A stretch of DNA of 64,000 nt from Rhynchopus euleeides (lineage: Eukaryota > Euglenozoa > Diplonemea > Diplonemida > Diplonemidae): contig OY723276.1 of NCBI GenBank assembly GCA_963210315.1, positions 372,001-436,000 on the forward strand, written 5' to 3'. Below are positions 31,801 to 41,809 of the stretch, one piece after another (the first letter of the stretch is position 1; each line of letters begins with the position of its first letter). The translations under genes and the position numbers were made by a program. Below the pieces are notes generated by a model. It saw only the letters and a list, made by a program, of their open reading frames with translations, searched no databases and had not been told where the DNA came from.

Positions 31801-32389
31801 GGTCCCGCGAAAGGAACTCCAAAGCATCCGCCACAAAGGCGCCTGCCAGCGAGAAGGGCATCGGGGGGTGGTGGTCGTCAAAGGGAAACGTCACGTGCGA
31901 CGCGCGGAACCGCTGCGCAGAGTCGTACTGCCGCTCGGAGCACAGGTTGTACACCCTGTAATGCCCCTTGTGCCTCTCCTCCAGCAGCTGCTCCACCTGC
32001 TCGATGGGGTTCCTGTAATACGCCTCTGCCCCGCTGGAGGGGAAGCCCATCGCGATGATACGCTTCGTGATGTACGTGAAGTCGAGGTCGTAGTCGTCAT
32101 CTTTAAATCGCTCCTTCCTCTGGCTGACTATCGCACGCAGCTTGTCCCCCAGCGTGCCCCCCGGCGCCCCACTCCCCCTCCGCGAGAGCGAAAGAGACGT
32201 CGTGCTGCTCTTGCGGCTCATCCCACCCCCATTGCTGCGCGTCTCCTGCCCAGCGAAGAGGCCACCACCACCACCACCACCACCGCCGCCAGCAACCGTG
32301 GTGGGGGAGGCACTCCCTTGGCTCCCCATGAGAGTGTCGTCGAAGTCATCCGCATCCTCCGTCAATGAGAACACGACAGACGCTGCCAT
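28862..32389 (-). CDS. PTEN: PTEN-like phosphoinositide 3-phosphatase with long C-terminal extension, 1175 aa
   Basis: A single exon from ATG at 32389 (context ACCATGG) to TGA at 28862. After a ~80-residue Gly/Ser leader comes the lipid-binding motif KLRAIVSQRKERFKDDDYDL (83-102). The phosphatase domain follows: YNLCSERQYD, the acidic loop FPFDDHHPP (Asp172) and the P-loop HCKAGKGRTG (204-213; Cys205, Arg211), identical to the PTEN signature including the two lysines that favour PIP3. TRDSKGVTIPSQKRYVGYW and a C2-like domain (~280-430) complete the PTEN core. PTEN dephosphorylates PI(3,4,5)P3 at the inner face of the plasma membrane. The remaining ~745 residues are a large extension with low-complexity segments; a stretch around AEADAMDWLQSMQ recalls the end of a PH domain. 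Mobile elements begin 75 bp upstream of the ATG. Confidence 0.93.
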   Translation of the reverse strand: MAASVVFSLTEDADDFDDTLMGSQGSASPTTVAGGGGGGGGGGLFAGQETRSNGGGMSRKSSTTSLSLSRRGSGAPGGTLGDKLRAIVSQRKERFKDDDYDLDFTYITKRIIAMGFPSSGAEAYYRNPIEQVEQLLEERHKGHYRVYNLCSERQYDSAQRFRASHVTFPFDDHHPPMPFSLAGAFVADALEFLSRDPQNVIAVHCKAGKGRTGTMIACLLLSMCPEQYRTADAALAEFASMRTRDSKGVTIPSQKRYVGYWAHLQRLPGKAVQRRSCRISSVAVVGLGSSYQPFFKVKLANVVGQGPRTVLDSRRYWKPKPCAAGNVSWDVKSVQGLAVHGDVLIDFKTPVAPLGVSDASIFRLCFNVDMEFVKYVDEYAIFDADASLRHVAEITLQKPEIDGASKDKHHKKFSQQLQVKITLDYDLSAAPPSTSPCVTPRGRGDSTPAAVKCASTHSDAFSDMGGGAVLSPLMSIVFTDSDGNFISIQRCGQEGAVLLCVNAMNKHTVSKAALTGPGATVLFFEEVGIQSKLMDCEPDGRERLELLRQLHTLFEAAGVSHDLSHAVALESPAAILQLSIFNGRCVKQVLGGLAQPTPLPFTFDARDRFFFIKQQQAAPQPSSHGTASPTGSIPWQGADAPQQQQLATHSAFDPSRRSPQRRALHSGSKQGDDAAATATPPTGRIVPPPLYAKEGAPRAGGLLSMGAIGGATATAAAATTAGGSAQSSPRAALPAADSLSPVEILQRPGQDLFTREWKVNSALTPPARVQVSLSRRGCNAIPPDASLRAIMLSESDTLDPSQACCQQAHQPHHPDPALLDTPALSYTTPPYVVPKSGNLTFAILGSGGAQLLPHAPRWVSAACGGLSYHAAGKRSPLAGFVSRLRDASASGEGRLEARGVDTEGRDVLLRAECGAEADAMDWLQSMQSHSGWEALTLPGGASSVNAWQALSSDATPRVVASVRGGSGDAQSLPLSCCGVCTLSVTPLAQPLCLSLLPVFGVKLSAFLIGGTQRLVDVIAGGFLPFFQQGGGGAAAGGDSEVGSAPASPASPPLSPRPLGADDIITIGADHTLDFFDSPSFPFSFLGSGREHVVVFAPDAVLTHCLAHKFREFAEAGLPVSILMGSRRPFVVPPRNTVVQRDIDTNVFNAFASHIMEWIAASSDQMNTSGEVTCAS

Positions 32390-32463
32390 GGTGTGTCGGT
32401 AGGCACACGCCCCCCGCCGCCTCCCCGCCCCCCGACGGCGGGAGGGCGTATGAGGGGGTCAAG

Positions 32464-34083
32464 CAGGCCTGTCGCTAACTTTTCGATTTTGGAGATTTGG
32501 TGGGTTGACGCTCCTGTTTTGGGGGGGGGGGGTAGGGGGGGTCAAATGGGGGTGACAAACACGATTTTTCAAAAAACCGGCGCAGAGGCCCCAAAGCCCC
32601 CGTAAACCCTCCAAACCCCCCCAGATCGGTCCGGAAACCCATCGAACCCCACTTTTCCACCATTCCGGGCACCTCAGGTGCCCGAATTGGGGTACCTAAA
32701 TTTTGTGCCACCGTTTGGTACCGGACAGTGCCACTGTGTGGGAGGTTGGAAAAGAAAATGCCCCAACACACCACATCTGAGGGTTGCAATGCATGTTGCT
32801 TGCCAACCACGTCATCCGGTGGGTGTCAGGCGCTATGTAGGTGGCATGAGCCAGGTCTTCGATGTGTTCTGGCTTGTATATGTACCTCCCTGCCTGCGGC
32901 ACAGGCACTGCCTTTGTCCCCCACACCAGCCACAGAGAGCGTATTGTACTCGGTCCACGGTTGCTGATTCATTGTGATGCGTTGTATCCTCGAGTGAACG
33001 TCACACACTAGTGGCACCACCACCCGCCATCCGAGAGCTGTATTGACTTTGCGCCCTTCCGTTGCATTCACCTCGCCACGCATATTGCACCGTTCAGTAC
33101 CAGTGCTCTTGGGCCAGGCAAAGTAGACCGCAGCAACTACCAATTCTGGCACAATGGGTACCACGACAGCGCACTTCGTGTGTTCCCGGAATGTACAGCT
33201 CGTGTTGCAACAGTCGTTGTCAACACATCCCGGTTGTGGAGCACTGCTGCACAGGAATCACACGACCATCTGGACTTGTTCCGTACCTACAGGCAGCCTC
33301 CCGGTGCATGGTGGCAGGGAGGTACATATACAAGCCAGAACACATCGAAGACCTGGCTAATGCCACCTACATAGCGCCTGACACCCACCGGATGACGTGG
33401 TTGGCAAGCAACATGCATTGCAACCCTCAGATGTGGTGTGTTGGGGCATTTTCTTTTCCAACCTCCCACACAGTGGCACTGTCCGGTACCAAACGGTGGC
33501 ACAAAATTTAGGTACCCCAATTCGGGCACCTGAGGTGCCCGGAATGGTGGAAAAGTGGGGTTCGATGGGTTTCCGGACCGATCTGGGGGGGTTTGGAGGG
33601 TTTACGGGGGCTTTGAGGCCTCTGCGCCGGTTTTTTGAAAAATCGTGTTTGTCCACGTAAAAGGGTGGCATTTGACCCCCCCTAGGGGGGGGGGGGGGGG
33701 GGGGGATCAGGGGGGAAAACACTAGGGGTCAATTTTTCTCGCGCGCGCTTCGCGCGCGCTCGTGTTGTTGCCAAATTTTCCCATCGGTGGACCACGAGGT
33801 GGGCACGGTGTGAGGCGCTGGGTTCCTTCCGTGGTTCCTCTCCCGCTCGCGCCGTCGGGTGCCGGAGGAAACCAAAAAATGGCTTTCGGGACCATGATTT
33901 CGACGCTGCCCCCTGATATGTCACGGCCGTCAAAGCGCAAGGACTTGGTTACTAGACGGGCACGCGAGATGGGGGGTCTGGGGGGCAGGGCCCCCCAGCC
34001 GCCGGAGGCCACGGTAGTGAGCATCTGTTCACTGTGGGCGTACAGATTCTGTGTGAGTTGGCTGCGTCCTCCTGAGGCTACTA
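32464..34083 (-). mobile_element. element A, copy 3, inverted and interrupted
   Basis: Reads as the reverse complement of element A: right end CAGGCCTGTCGCTAAC at 32464, GC palindrome at 33739-33762, hairpin module at 33971-34030, and similarity to copy 1 ending at about 34083, so the GTCGAC-rich left part is missing. The C/G run that in copies 1 and 2 precedes AAAACAGGAGCGTC is here split by element B (32533-33684). Confidence 0.8.
32533..33684 (-). mobile_element. element B, copy 2 (1152 bp), nested in element A
   Basis: Same length and almost the same sequence as 10370-11521, in opposite orientation. It begins TAGGGGGGGTCAAATG and ends CATTTGACCCCCCCTA, inside the G-run of element A. High identity between the two copies, and between the two ~365-bp arms, points to recent activity. 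Confidence 0.85.
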
Positions 34084-34382
34084 CGGGTTTGGGACCCGCC
34101 CAACTTCCAGGTTACCGAGCTGGACAGGCCAAAGGAGGGTAGGAGGGTGGGAATGCTCCACCACAGCAAGAAAGCTCCTCAAGAGCAGAAATAAATAAGG
34201 GTTAACACCAAAGGGTACAACCCACCACGCCCAAAGGCACCTGACATAAGGCACGCCTGGGAAAGGGTGGGAGGGAAAACAAAGATGCAACAACCACCCA
34301 GGGTATAAAACCTGATGAAGGTGGTGTTGTGTGAGTGTGCTCTGCCTCTCTCTCCGCTGCAAATTCCCAACGTAAACTCAGA

Positions 34383-34462
34383 TGGTGGTGGTGGTGGTGG
34401 TGGTGGTGGTGGTGGTGGTGGTGGTGGTGGTGGTGGTGGTGGTGGTGGTGGTGGTGGTGGTG
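34383..34462. repeat. (TGG)n microsatellite
   Basis: About 26 TGG units followed after AAGGGC by a run of more than 20 G. Confidence 0.95.
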
Positions 34463-34677
34463 AAGGGCGGGGGGGGGGGGGGGGGGGGGGGGGGTGTCGC
34501 GCAGCCCTGATGGCATTGCCGGTTGTCATTTTCACTTGTCATTTGACAGCAGTATGCCAGGTGGGTGGGGGCGCTTGTCAATCGCTTTGTCAAGTTGATC
34601 CGCTTGGAAAAAAAAACGACTCACAAAAAGTGTCTCTGCGCTTTGATCGGCACTTTTTTGCTACGGTTCCTTTTTGC

Positions 34678-34790
34678 GTTGACGCTTCCACACTCACACT
34701 CCTGCTGATGATGGTGTCGTGAGTGAGGAGCACAAGGGCACGAACAAAGCGCGAGAAACTTTCCACCCACATTGAAGTGTGCGGGAAAAA
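34678..34790 (-). repeat. inverted copy of the retroelement leader
   Basis: Matches 19455-19565 on the opposite strand over about 110 bp, from GCGTTGACGCTTCCAC through CACGACACCATCATCAGCAG to GAAGTGTGC. It may be a terminal-repeat remnant of the same retroelement family. Confidence 0.7.
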
Positions 34791-36369
34791 AAAAGGGGGG
34801 GGGGGGCACGACACCGTGCGATGTCGATACACCACACAGAAGGTGGGGAGGATGCAGTGGGGTTGCTGGGGGAGGTGCGGCGGGGCATGTGGGGGGCGAG
34901 GCAGCAACACCGCAACATCTCAACGATAAAATAAAGGTATGCAGGTTACCACACCCCCCCCCCCCCCCCTGAGAGATCGGCCCCCCATGCACCCCCACGA
35001 GGCTACCATTGGAGGGTATAGGGTCCTGGCCTCTTGGCAGCTCTTAGCTTAGCGGGAAGGCAGCAGCAAGGCATCCGCACCTAACGAAGGCGAGTGGCCC
35101 GAACTTGATACCCTTTCTAACCGCTTTGCTCTCCTGTGGGGTGCTGAGTCATACGCTGGGGGGAAGCAGGTACACACCCTACCCCCCACCCGGAATCGTA
35201 CGGTTAATGTCGTGTGAAAGTGGGTGGAGGGGGGGGGGTGGCGGGCTTTGCCTGTGTTGTGACACCCACATCCCCCCCCTCCCAACGCAATGCACACCAG
35301 TCACCCCCCCCCTCCCATCCCCACTTCCCCACCCTCCCTCCCCCCCCGCCCACCTCCCCGGTGTTACTTTCTTTAGAAAACGTAGGGGCCCACGCCCCAA
35401 GAGGGGCGTGGACACGCATACTGCTCCATACAGCACCCACCCCCACAACATCGCCAGTTATGTGTGAGATGTGTGGCCGACGCGGGAGGGGAGAATACAA
35501 GAGAAGGCCTCGCTTACGGCAGAGCTTCGCCTCCTTTGGGGGGGGGGATCCTTGGGGGCATGCAGGGCGGGGCAGGAAAGGAGCTGTGCAGGCCCGGCCT
35601 GCTGGGAGATCAGCCTGATGTGCCTATGCAGTGCAGCCATGGCATGGGGCCCCATCAGCGCACCACATTCCAAACCCTGCGCGGGAGAGGCTGGCGGGGC
35701 GCAGCAGGGTGAGTGCGTGTGTGTGTGTCGACACCAAGCCCCTCTTCGAAGGTAGGTCTGCAGGAAGCTGTCCCTCCCCCCTCTCTCTACCCCCGCCCCC
35801 TGCAACGAGAAGACTCGAATCCGCCCCAGAACTGCTCCACACCCCCCCCCCCACCCCACCCCACCCCCGGCGCGGCACAGAATAAGCTACCCAGGCCCAG
35901 CGCAGCCAGGCCACCCCTCTGCTCTCGACGGCGTGGAGCCCCCCGCCCCACACGCGGGGAAGTGAGAGCGAGATGCTGAGGGGGGAGGTCGTGCGCAGGT
36001 TAGCGTAGCCTCGTGGGTGGTGTGTGTGCTGCAGGCCAAGCAGCACACAGCGCAGCATGGCTCACCCGCCCTTGCTATTCGCGGCTGGATTGGTGTGTGC
36101 GTGTGGGGGTGGGGGGGGGCCTCCGCCAGGCCTGGCGCAGCGATGGCTGCGACATGTGCCAAAACCCATATCCTCACCTCGCCCAGGCGGTGCTGCCCAC
36201 TGTGGTCGGCACAGCTATCCCCGTCGTCGTGGGAAGGCTTAATCGAGAGGGCACAGCGAGCGGAGCTGCTGGTTGTGGTTCTTCCAGGTCTGTGTCGGGG
36301 AAGGGTGTGTGTGTGGGGGGGGGGGAGTGTGTGCAGTTGGTGGGACCTCACATCGCCGGGGGACACTGT

Positions 36370-38033
36370 TTACTCCAGAGGGAGCACCTTGCAGGTTTCA
36401 ACGTCGGGGTGACATACCGCCAGAAGGGGACGCGAGTCGCCCTCCAGAATGGGAATGATCTGCCTCTTGTGGGCATCGATGAACCCGTCATACGCCAGGA
36501 TCACCGCACGCAGCTGGGAGCAGTCAGCTTCGAGCGACGCCTTCACCGACTCGATCCTGCTGAACAGCTCCTCATGCAGGGAGAGACGCTTGTAACCCGA
36601 GTGCCACTGCGACATCTCCATCGCGTCCAGCACAAGGGAGCCCTCGTCGCCCCCCGTCTCCACAGGCGTGGCTGCCGGCTCGCCCACAAGGTTGTTGAGG
36701 ACGTGGTCCTGCTGCAGGGGCTGGCTGTTGTGCTGCAGCGGTGGTGACTCTGCAGGCTCGTCCATCCATGTGAGTGGCGCACCCACCTGCACCACAGTGT
36801 CGCTTGGCAGCGCCACCAGGTCCGCCGTGAGGCGGCGCAGGCCAGAGGTGTCGACGAAGTCGAGGAATGACGTGACGACCTTCTTTGCGTGACCCGTCTT
36901 CATCTTGCGCTTCCGGTCGCGCCTGCTGGCCTGCGGCTTGGCCTTCGGGCCCTTTAGCCTCTTGTCCTTCGGAATGTTCCACTCAGAGAGGCTTTTGTAC
37001 GGCAGGATGCCCTGGTGCATCGAGGGGGGGCACACGGATACTGCGCGTGCCAACCCCTCTCCAACCAGCTCGATGTCCCCGTCCTGCACGTGCACCAGCC
37101 GCTTCGCACGCTCCACGACATGGTCTTTGTTGGTGGGGCCAAAGATGAGTTTCGCAAACTCGAACGGGCCGAGGCAGTCGTAGAGGTAGCGCTCCTGGGG
37201 GTCGTCGCGCTGCACCGGGTCTGCTGCAGCCTCGTTGCCGACACGGATCACCTCGCGCAGCTTGTCGGCTGCCTGGCGGGGGGGGGGGGGGGGGGGAGGT
37301 GTCATCATGGAAGACGTTCCGGAGGGCCTGGGGAAGGGCACACACAGCAAAAGGGGCAGACGGCATGCGGCACAACAGCAGCGGACATCACCAGGCCACA
37401 ACTAAGACACGCATACCGTTTCGAACAGGCCCAGCTCCATGTAGCACCGGGCCACTTGGTACTTTGGCTCGACTTGGTGTGCCAGCAGGTCTTCCGCCCT
37501 GCGGTATGAAGCGAGTGCATCCCGCCAGTCACCAAGGTGTCTGCTTTTTATGTCTCCGAGCCGCAGTGAAGCTCGTCCTGCGTCGCGTGGGCTGCTGGTT
37601 AGATTGCTTGCAAGCTGCAGCACCAGAATGGCGTTTTGCACCGACCCTTCCGATGCCGCTGGCGCGAACACGCCACTCTGCGTGGTGGTGTCGATGTACT
37701 GCTGGAACAGCTCCAGCCCGACGTAAGTCACGAACTCTGCCAGGGGCTCCTGCTCCAGCAAAGACAGGATGGGCGAGAAGTCCAGGACTGCAATGGCGCA
37801 AATCAGCATCATCACCGTCATCCAGCCATTCCGCCCTGCGCTGCTGGCTGCCCGCATCGCAGCACCACGGCGCGTGTGTCAGGTGCCCAACAAGGGCACC
37901 CTGTGGGTGTGGCATGGCGATGGCAGCATGCAGTGTCAGGAGCACAACAATCTGGTGCGGTTGTGGAGAAAAGGTTAGGCGTGCACATACCGCTGTGCTG
38001 CAGGGGAGGGGGGCTGGTGGGTCGCGGTGCCAT
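36370..38033 (-). CDS. TPR-like protein, three exons, 438 aa
   Basis: Exons 38033-37991, 37787-37417 and 37272-36370 join in frame (phases 1 and 0; donors GTATGT and GTATGC; acceptors ATTGCAG and CGCCAG), giving 438 residues and TAA. Helical repeats ASLRLGDIKSRHLGDWRDAL.ASYRRAEDLL and YQVARCYMELGLFETAADKL fit tetratricopeptide repeats, which act as protein-binding scaffolds. A basic patch (ASRRDRKRKMKTGHAKK) that could be a nuclear-localisation signal follows, then a helical C-terminus (LFSRIESVKASLEADCSQLR). The start ATG (AAGATGG context) opens a 14-codon first exon; another upstream exon is possible. A G/C run sits right beside the acceptor of exon 3 (37278-37297). Exact identity unknown. 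Confidence 0.65.
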
Positions 38034-38261
38034 CTTCTCTCCAGAACTTCCATCGCATTGCCACTGGCACAGAAACATGGGGGGATTCGGTGTGCCGCTG
38101 TGTGCGATACGTGAGTCCTGCTGTGCACTTTACCCTTTTTATTTTTTTTTCCATTTTTTTCATTTCTCGACAACGTGTTGCAAGCATGGCCAGTGCTCAC
38201 ACACCACGCGACCCACCACCAGATTTTCCTCCACCCTCCACAGAAAATCTCAACAAAAAAC

Positions 38262-38425
38262 TAATGCAACCGAGTGAATCTCAAGGGAGAAGATATCAAC
38301 GACAGTTTGTGTTCTTCGAACGCAGAACACCCCACAGCCTGCCGGGCGTGTGAAGTGTTCGCAAGGATCCGCACGGTGAAAAGTTTCCTGAGTTGGGCTA
38401 CGCCTAACTTACAAAAAAAAATACT
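38262..38425 (+). repeat. dispersed repeat, inverted copy of 7803-7945
   Basis: Contains GTTCTTCGAACGCAGAACAC and GCACGGTGAAAAGTTTCCTG, matching the intronic repeat at 7.8 kb on the other strand. Confidence 0.7.
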
Positions 38426-39599
38426 ATCTAACGATCGTCGATCTTCGGGCGTGCAGAACACACCCCACACCACACACAGACCCACCCTCCCTGTGTACTG
38501 TTCTGCATCAACCTGGTCTCACGCCTCACACGACACGGTAATCGCGCACAATCTGCGTCACCTCCAGGGCAACATGCCTTGAAAAGAGATGCTGTGCAGC
38601 ACCACAAAGAGACCCTGTAGCCGCACTGCCTGTTTGCTGCAACACAGGCACCCACTCGTTGACACCACCCCCTCTCAGGCCCCCTGAAGTGGTGTGGAGC
38701 AGGGGATCGCATGATACAGCAAAATCAAGGGCAGGAAGCTACACTGGTCGGATGACGCCGAGCCCATCACAAGTGCAGCCTCGATATTCCCACATTTTTT
38801 TCCACTTCGCTTGACGCTTCCACACACACAAATCCCTCTTGCCTGAAGAGGGAAGTGTGGTGAGCAGAGGACGGGTGGCAGAACTGAATATGACTTCCCA
38901 CTCACAAGGGGGGGACGCATTCCACCCTAAAATAGGAGGGAATGCGCCTAAAACACGCCGTTTTTTTTGGCACTGTCGCGAAGACCCCTCGCAAGGGAGT
39001 GGTGCCTAACATAAAAATAAACACTGGCGCACGCAGAAAAGGGGGAAAGTGTCCCACAACCCACCCCGACCCCCTCCTTCGCCTCCCCGCCCTGCCCATC
39101 GGGTGTTGCTGTTGTTTTTTGTGCGGCAATAGAAGCCGGATAAACAAAGACAACACTCACAGCCGCTGCTGTGGGGCTGTTTTTCTTTGTGCCAGAAAGC
39201 GCCGTCTCCCGCTACCTTTCTCGACACCGACAGGAGTCCTGTTGGTGGGAGAGAAAGACACGCGGCGGACGGCTCATGCGGACAAAAAAAAAGACCTCAC
39301 ACTGCGTTTGGCTATCTCTATTGGGCTGGGGTGTATGGCTAGGAGAGGGTGGACGCTCTCAGCACTCACAAGTTTGCGTGCGCGAAAAACAACTTTCGAG
39401 AAAGGGTGTGAGTGGGGTCGGGCGGTCGAAACCAAGGAAGGTATCCAGAATCGGCCTTTCGGCCCCTTTCACTCAATAATACGCGTAAGGGGGTGGGTGG
39501 GGGAGGGGGGGGGGTTTCTTTGCTCTCGGCAAATCTTCGGCAGAAAATTCGGCACGTTTCTCCTATTGTGGCAGTAACGAAGAGGAGACGCGCCAAAAA

Positions 39600-39930
39600 A
39601 AAGATAAGGCTGTTGTTTGTGCTCCAAACCCGGGGTGAACAAACCTCACGTGTTTTGCCTGATGAAGGTTGGTGCGAATGTGCGCGCAGTCATAACAACA
39701 AGGCAGGATAGGCTGTGTGTGTTACCCGAAGCGCTGCCAACTATCTTTTTCACTGTGACAAAATCACCTTGTTGTGTGAATAAGAACAGGCTGTTGTTTG
39801 TGCGCCAAAATCCGGGCAATAACAAAAGCAACCCCGTCGCCTGATGAGGAAGTTGCATTTTTCGCCCAAAGCACCGCCTGCTATCTTGACCTCTATCTGA
39901 CACTGGCAGGAGCCCGTTGCAGTGAAGAGC
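39600..39930 (+). repeat. two diverged ~180-bp tandem units
   Basis: Unit starts near 39605 and 39785, each with GCTGTTGTTTGTGCNCCAAA and, 50 bases on, GCCTGATGARG. A partial relative is at 39180-39240 and an inverted one at 61630-61665. Confidence 0.5.
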
Positions 39931-41634
39931 CCGGGTTTTGTTTGTGCGCACGAGCGGCAGTGTGTTGTGGCCTAATCAAGACCAAGACCCGCTGCACGAC
40001 AACCGGGCATCCCCCTGCACTCAACAACAGGGCCGTGCGTCTGAGGCCCGAATAAAGGGATGCGGAGGGGGGAGGGATGACGTGCATGCATCTCACTGAG
40101 GGTGCAGGGGGACCCCCCCACATCCCCACCCCCATCCCAGCCCCTGGTGCCAATTCGGGCGGCAGCCCCTGACACAGCTCTTGGGTGCTGTGTGGGAGAA
40201 AGAAGGGGGGGGGGGGGCACCCACAACCACCACAAAGGCAACGCTTGGGATTTTGAGAGCGTGCCCTGCCATTGTCATGCTATAGACTATCCAACTCCAG
40301 GTGGCCTTTTGGAATCGCATTGGATGTCCTGGACGCAACAATATGGAAATCCAAGAGTCGCGACCTCCTCCAAGCTCTATCCTACAGCCAATCGGTAGCA
40401 ACGACGGGCGGTGTGTGGGTCGCGCTGTTGTCCCACTCACTGCGAGACACGGCGGACGCAGGGCGGTGAGGGGTTATTTTGCAGGGGAATGCAGAGGCGC
40501 TAAAGGATGGCATGAGCGGGCGTGCTGCCCAGTCGCTATCTAGTTCGACGGCCGGAACGAAGGAAGGGATATTGATGGCGGTGTGTGTGGGGGGGGGGGG
40601 GGGGGTTTGCATTCTCAAAAAATTACTGGGAAGGCCGCCTTGAGAGTATCCCGGCGAAAAAATACCCCCCCGCAAAAAAGGGTGTTTTGTGTGTGTTTTG
40701 AGAAAACGCAACCTCCTTAAATTCGCGCAGGGGGGGAGAGTTGCAGCCACACACACATCACATAGGCCGCGGGCTCCACAAGCAGACACTTTTATTTTCC
40801 CGATGCGCCCCTCTTTGGACGCGTGCCTCGTCCTCAGCGATAACCCCCCCGATGCACACACACTCACACACCCTGCGCGAGCGTGCATCATGCAGGGGGC
40901 AAACTTGATCTGGTGCAAACCAACAGGAACATCCACCTCCCAGCGGGTTGATGGCGAGGGGGGCTGGGGGGTACGGAAAGGGAGAGAAACCTTCACTCTG
41001 TGCCGAAGATGTGCCAGTGTAATGCGCTGATCCACCCTTCTCTATCTCTCGCTCTCTCTCTCGGATGCTGTAAGCATAAAGCGTGAATATCTCCGCAGCG
41101 AAGATACCTACACCGTCTCTCTCTCTCTCTATCTCCCTCCATTCCATCCGGAGCGCCCACCAATCTTCTGTGCTTCAGAGTGAAAAGTGAAAGGCTGCCA
41201 TCTCCCCCTCCGCCCCCCAAAAAAAAACAGGCAACAAAAACAACGATGATAACGGGATGTATGCGTTAAAACAGCCCACACGACCTCCTCTGCACCCCCC
41301 CGGCAGGCGGGTGGGTGAGGAGGAGGAGGGGGAAAGGGGGGGGTAAAGGGAGTGGGGGGTGAGGTGTTGGGCATTGAGCGTTAAGCCTTTCGCGAGGAAA
41401 GGGCTGTGCGTTGGTGCAAGAATATGAAGAAGGGTAAAAAAAAAGGGGGGGGGGAGGGGGAGGCGAGAGCTGCAAGGTCACTCCCAGGGGGGTGGGAATG
41501 GGGTGTGCGTGTGACGAGAACACACCCCAAATATGGAAATGCGCGTTGGGAGAGGTGGGTGGGTGGGGGTGGGGGAGGGGGCGGGAGGGAGGTTGTGCGG
41601 TGGCAATGTCTGGATATACGTTGAACTGGCGAGC

Positions 41635-41640
<6 letters not shown>

Positions 41641-41678
<38 letters not shown>
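41641..41678. repeat. (CA)n microsatellite
   Basis: Nineteen CA units. Confidence 0.95.
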
Positions 41679-41680
<2 letters not shown>

Positions 41681-41809
41681 GAACCGTTTTTTTTTTGCTT
41701 TGGAGTTCTGCTAACAACGCAGGGACTATGTGCGATGTCTCATCAATAACGCGCCGCTCTCCCGATCGCCATTCCCTACCCCACCCCCACCTTGCCTGCA
41801 CACTTCACA

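Larger units (their letters stand above)
34084..36369. other. intergenic, microsatellite and repeats
   Basis: No gene is recognised. It contains the TGG microsatellite, a G-run after it (~34470-34492), the dispersed repeat at 34678-34790 and several poly-C/G runs. Confidence 0.55.
38426..41809. other. intergenic with diverged ~180-bp tandem repeats
   Basis: No gene is recognised. 38811-38905 is a copy of the 12.4-kb repeat. From about 39600 to 39930 two diverged units share AAGGCTGTTGTTTGTGC, CCAAA-CCGGG, GCCTGATGA and CTATCTT. A CA microsatellite lies at 41641-41678. Confidence 0.55.
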
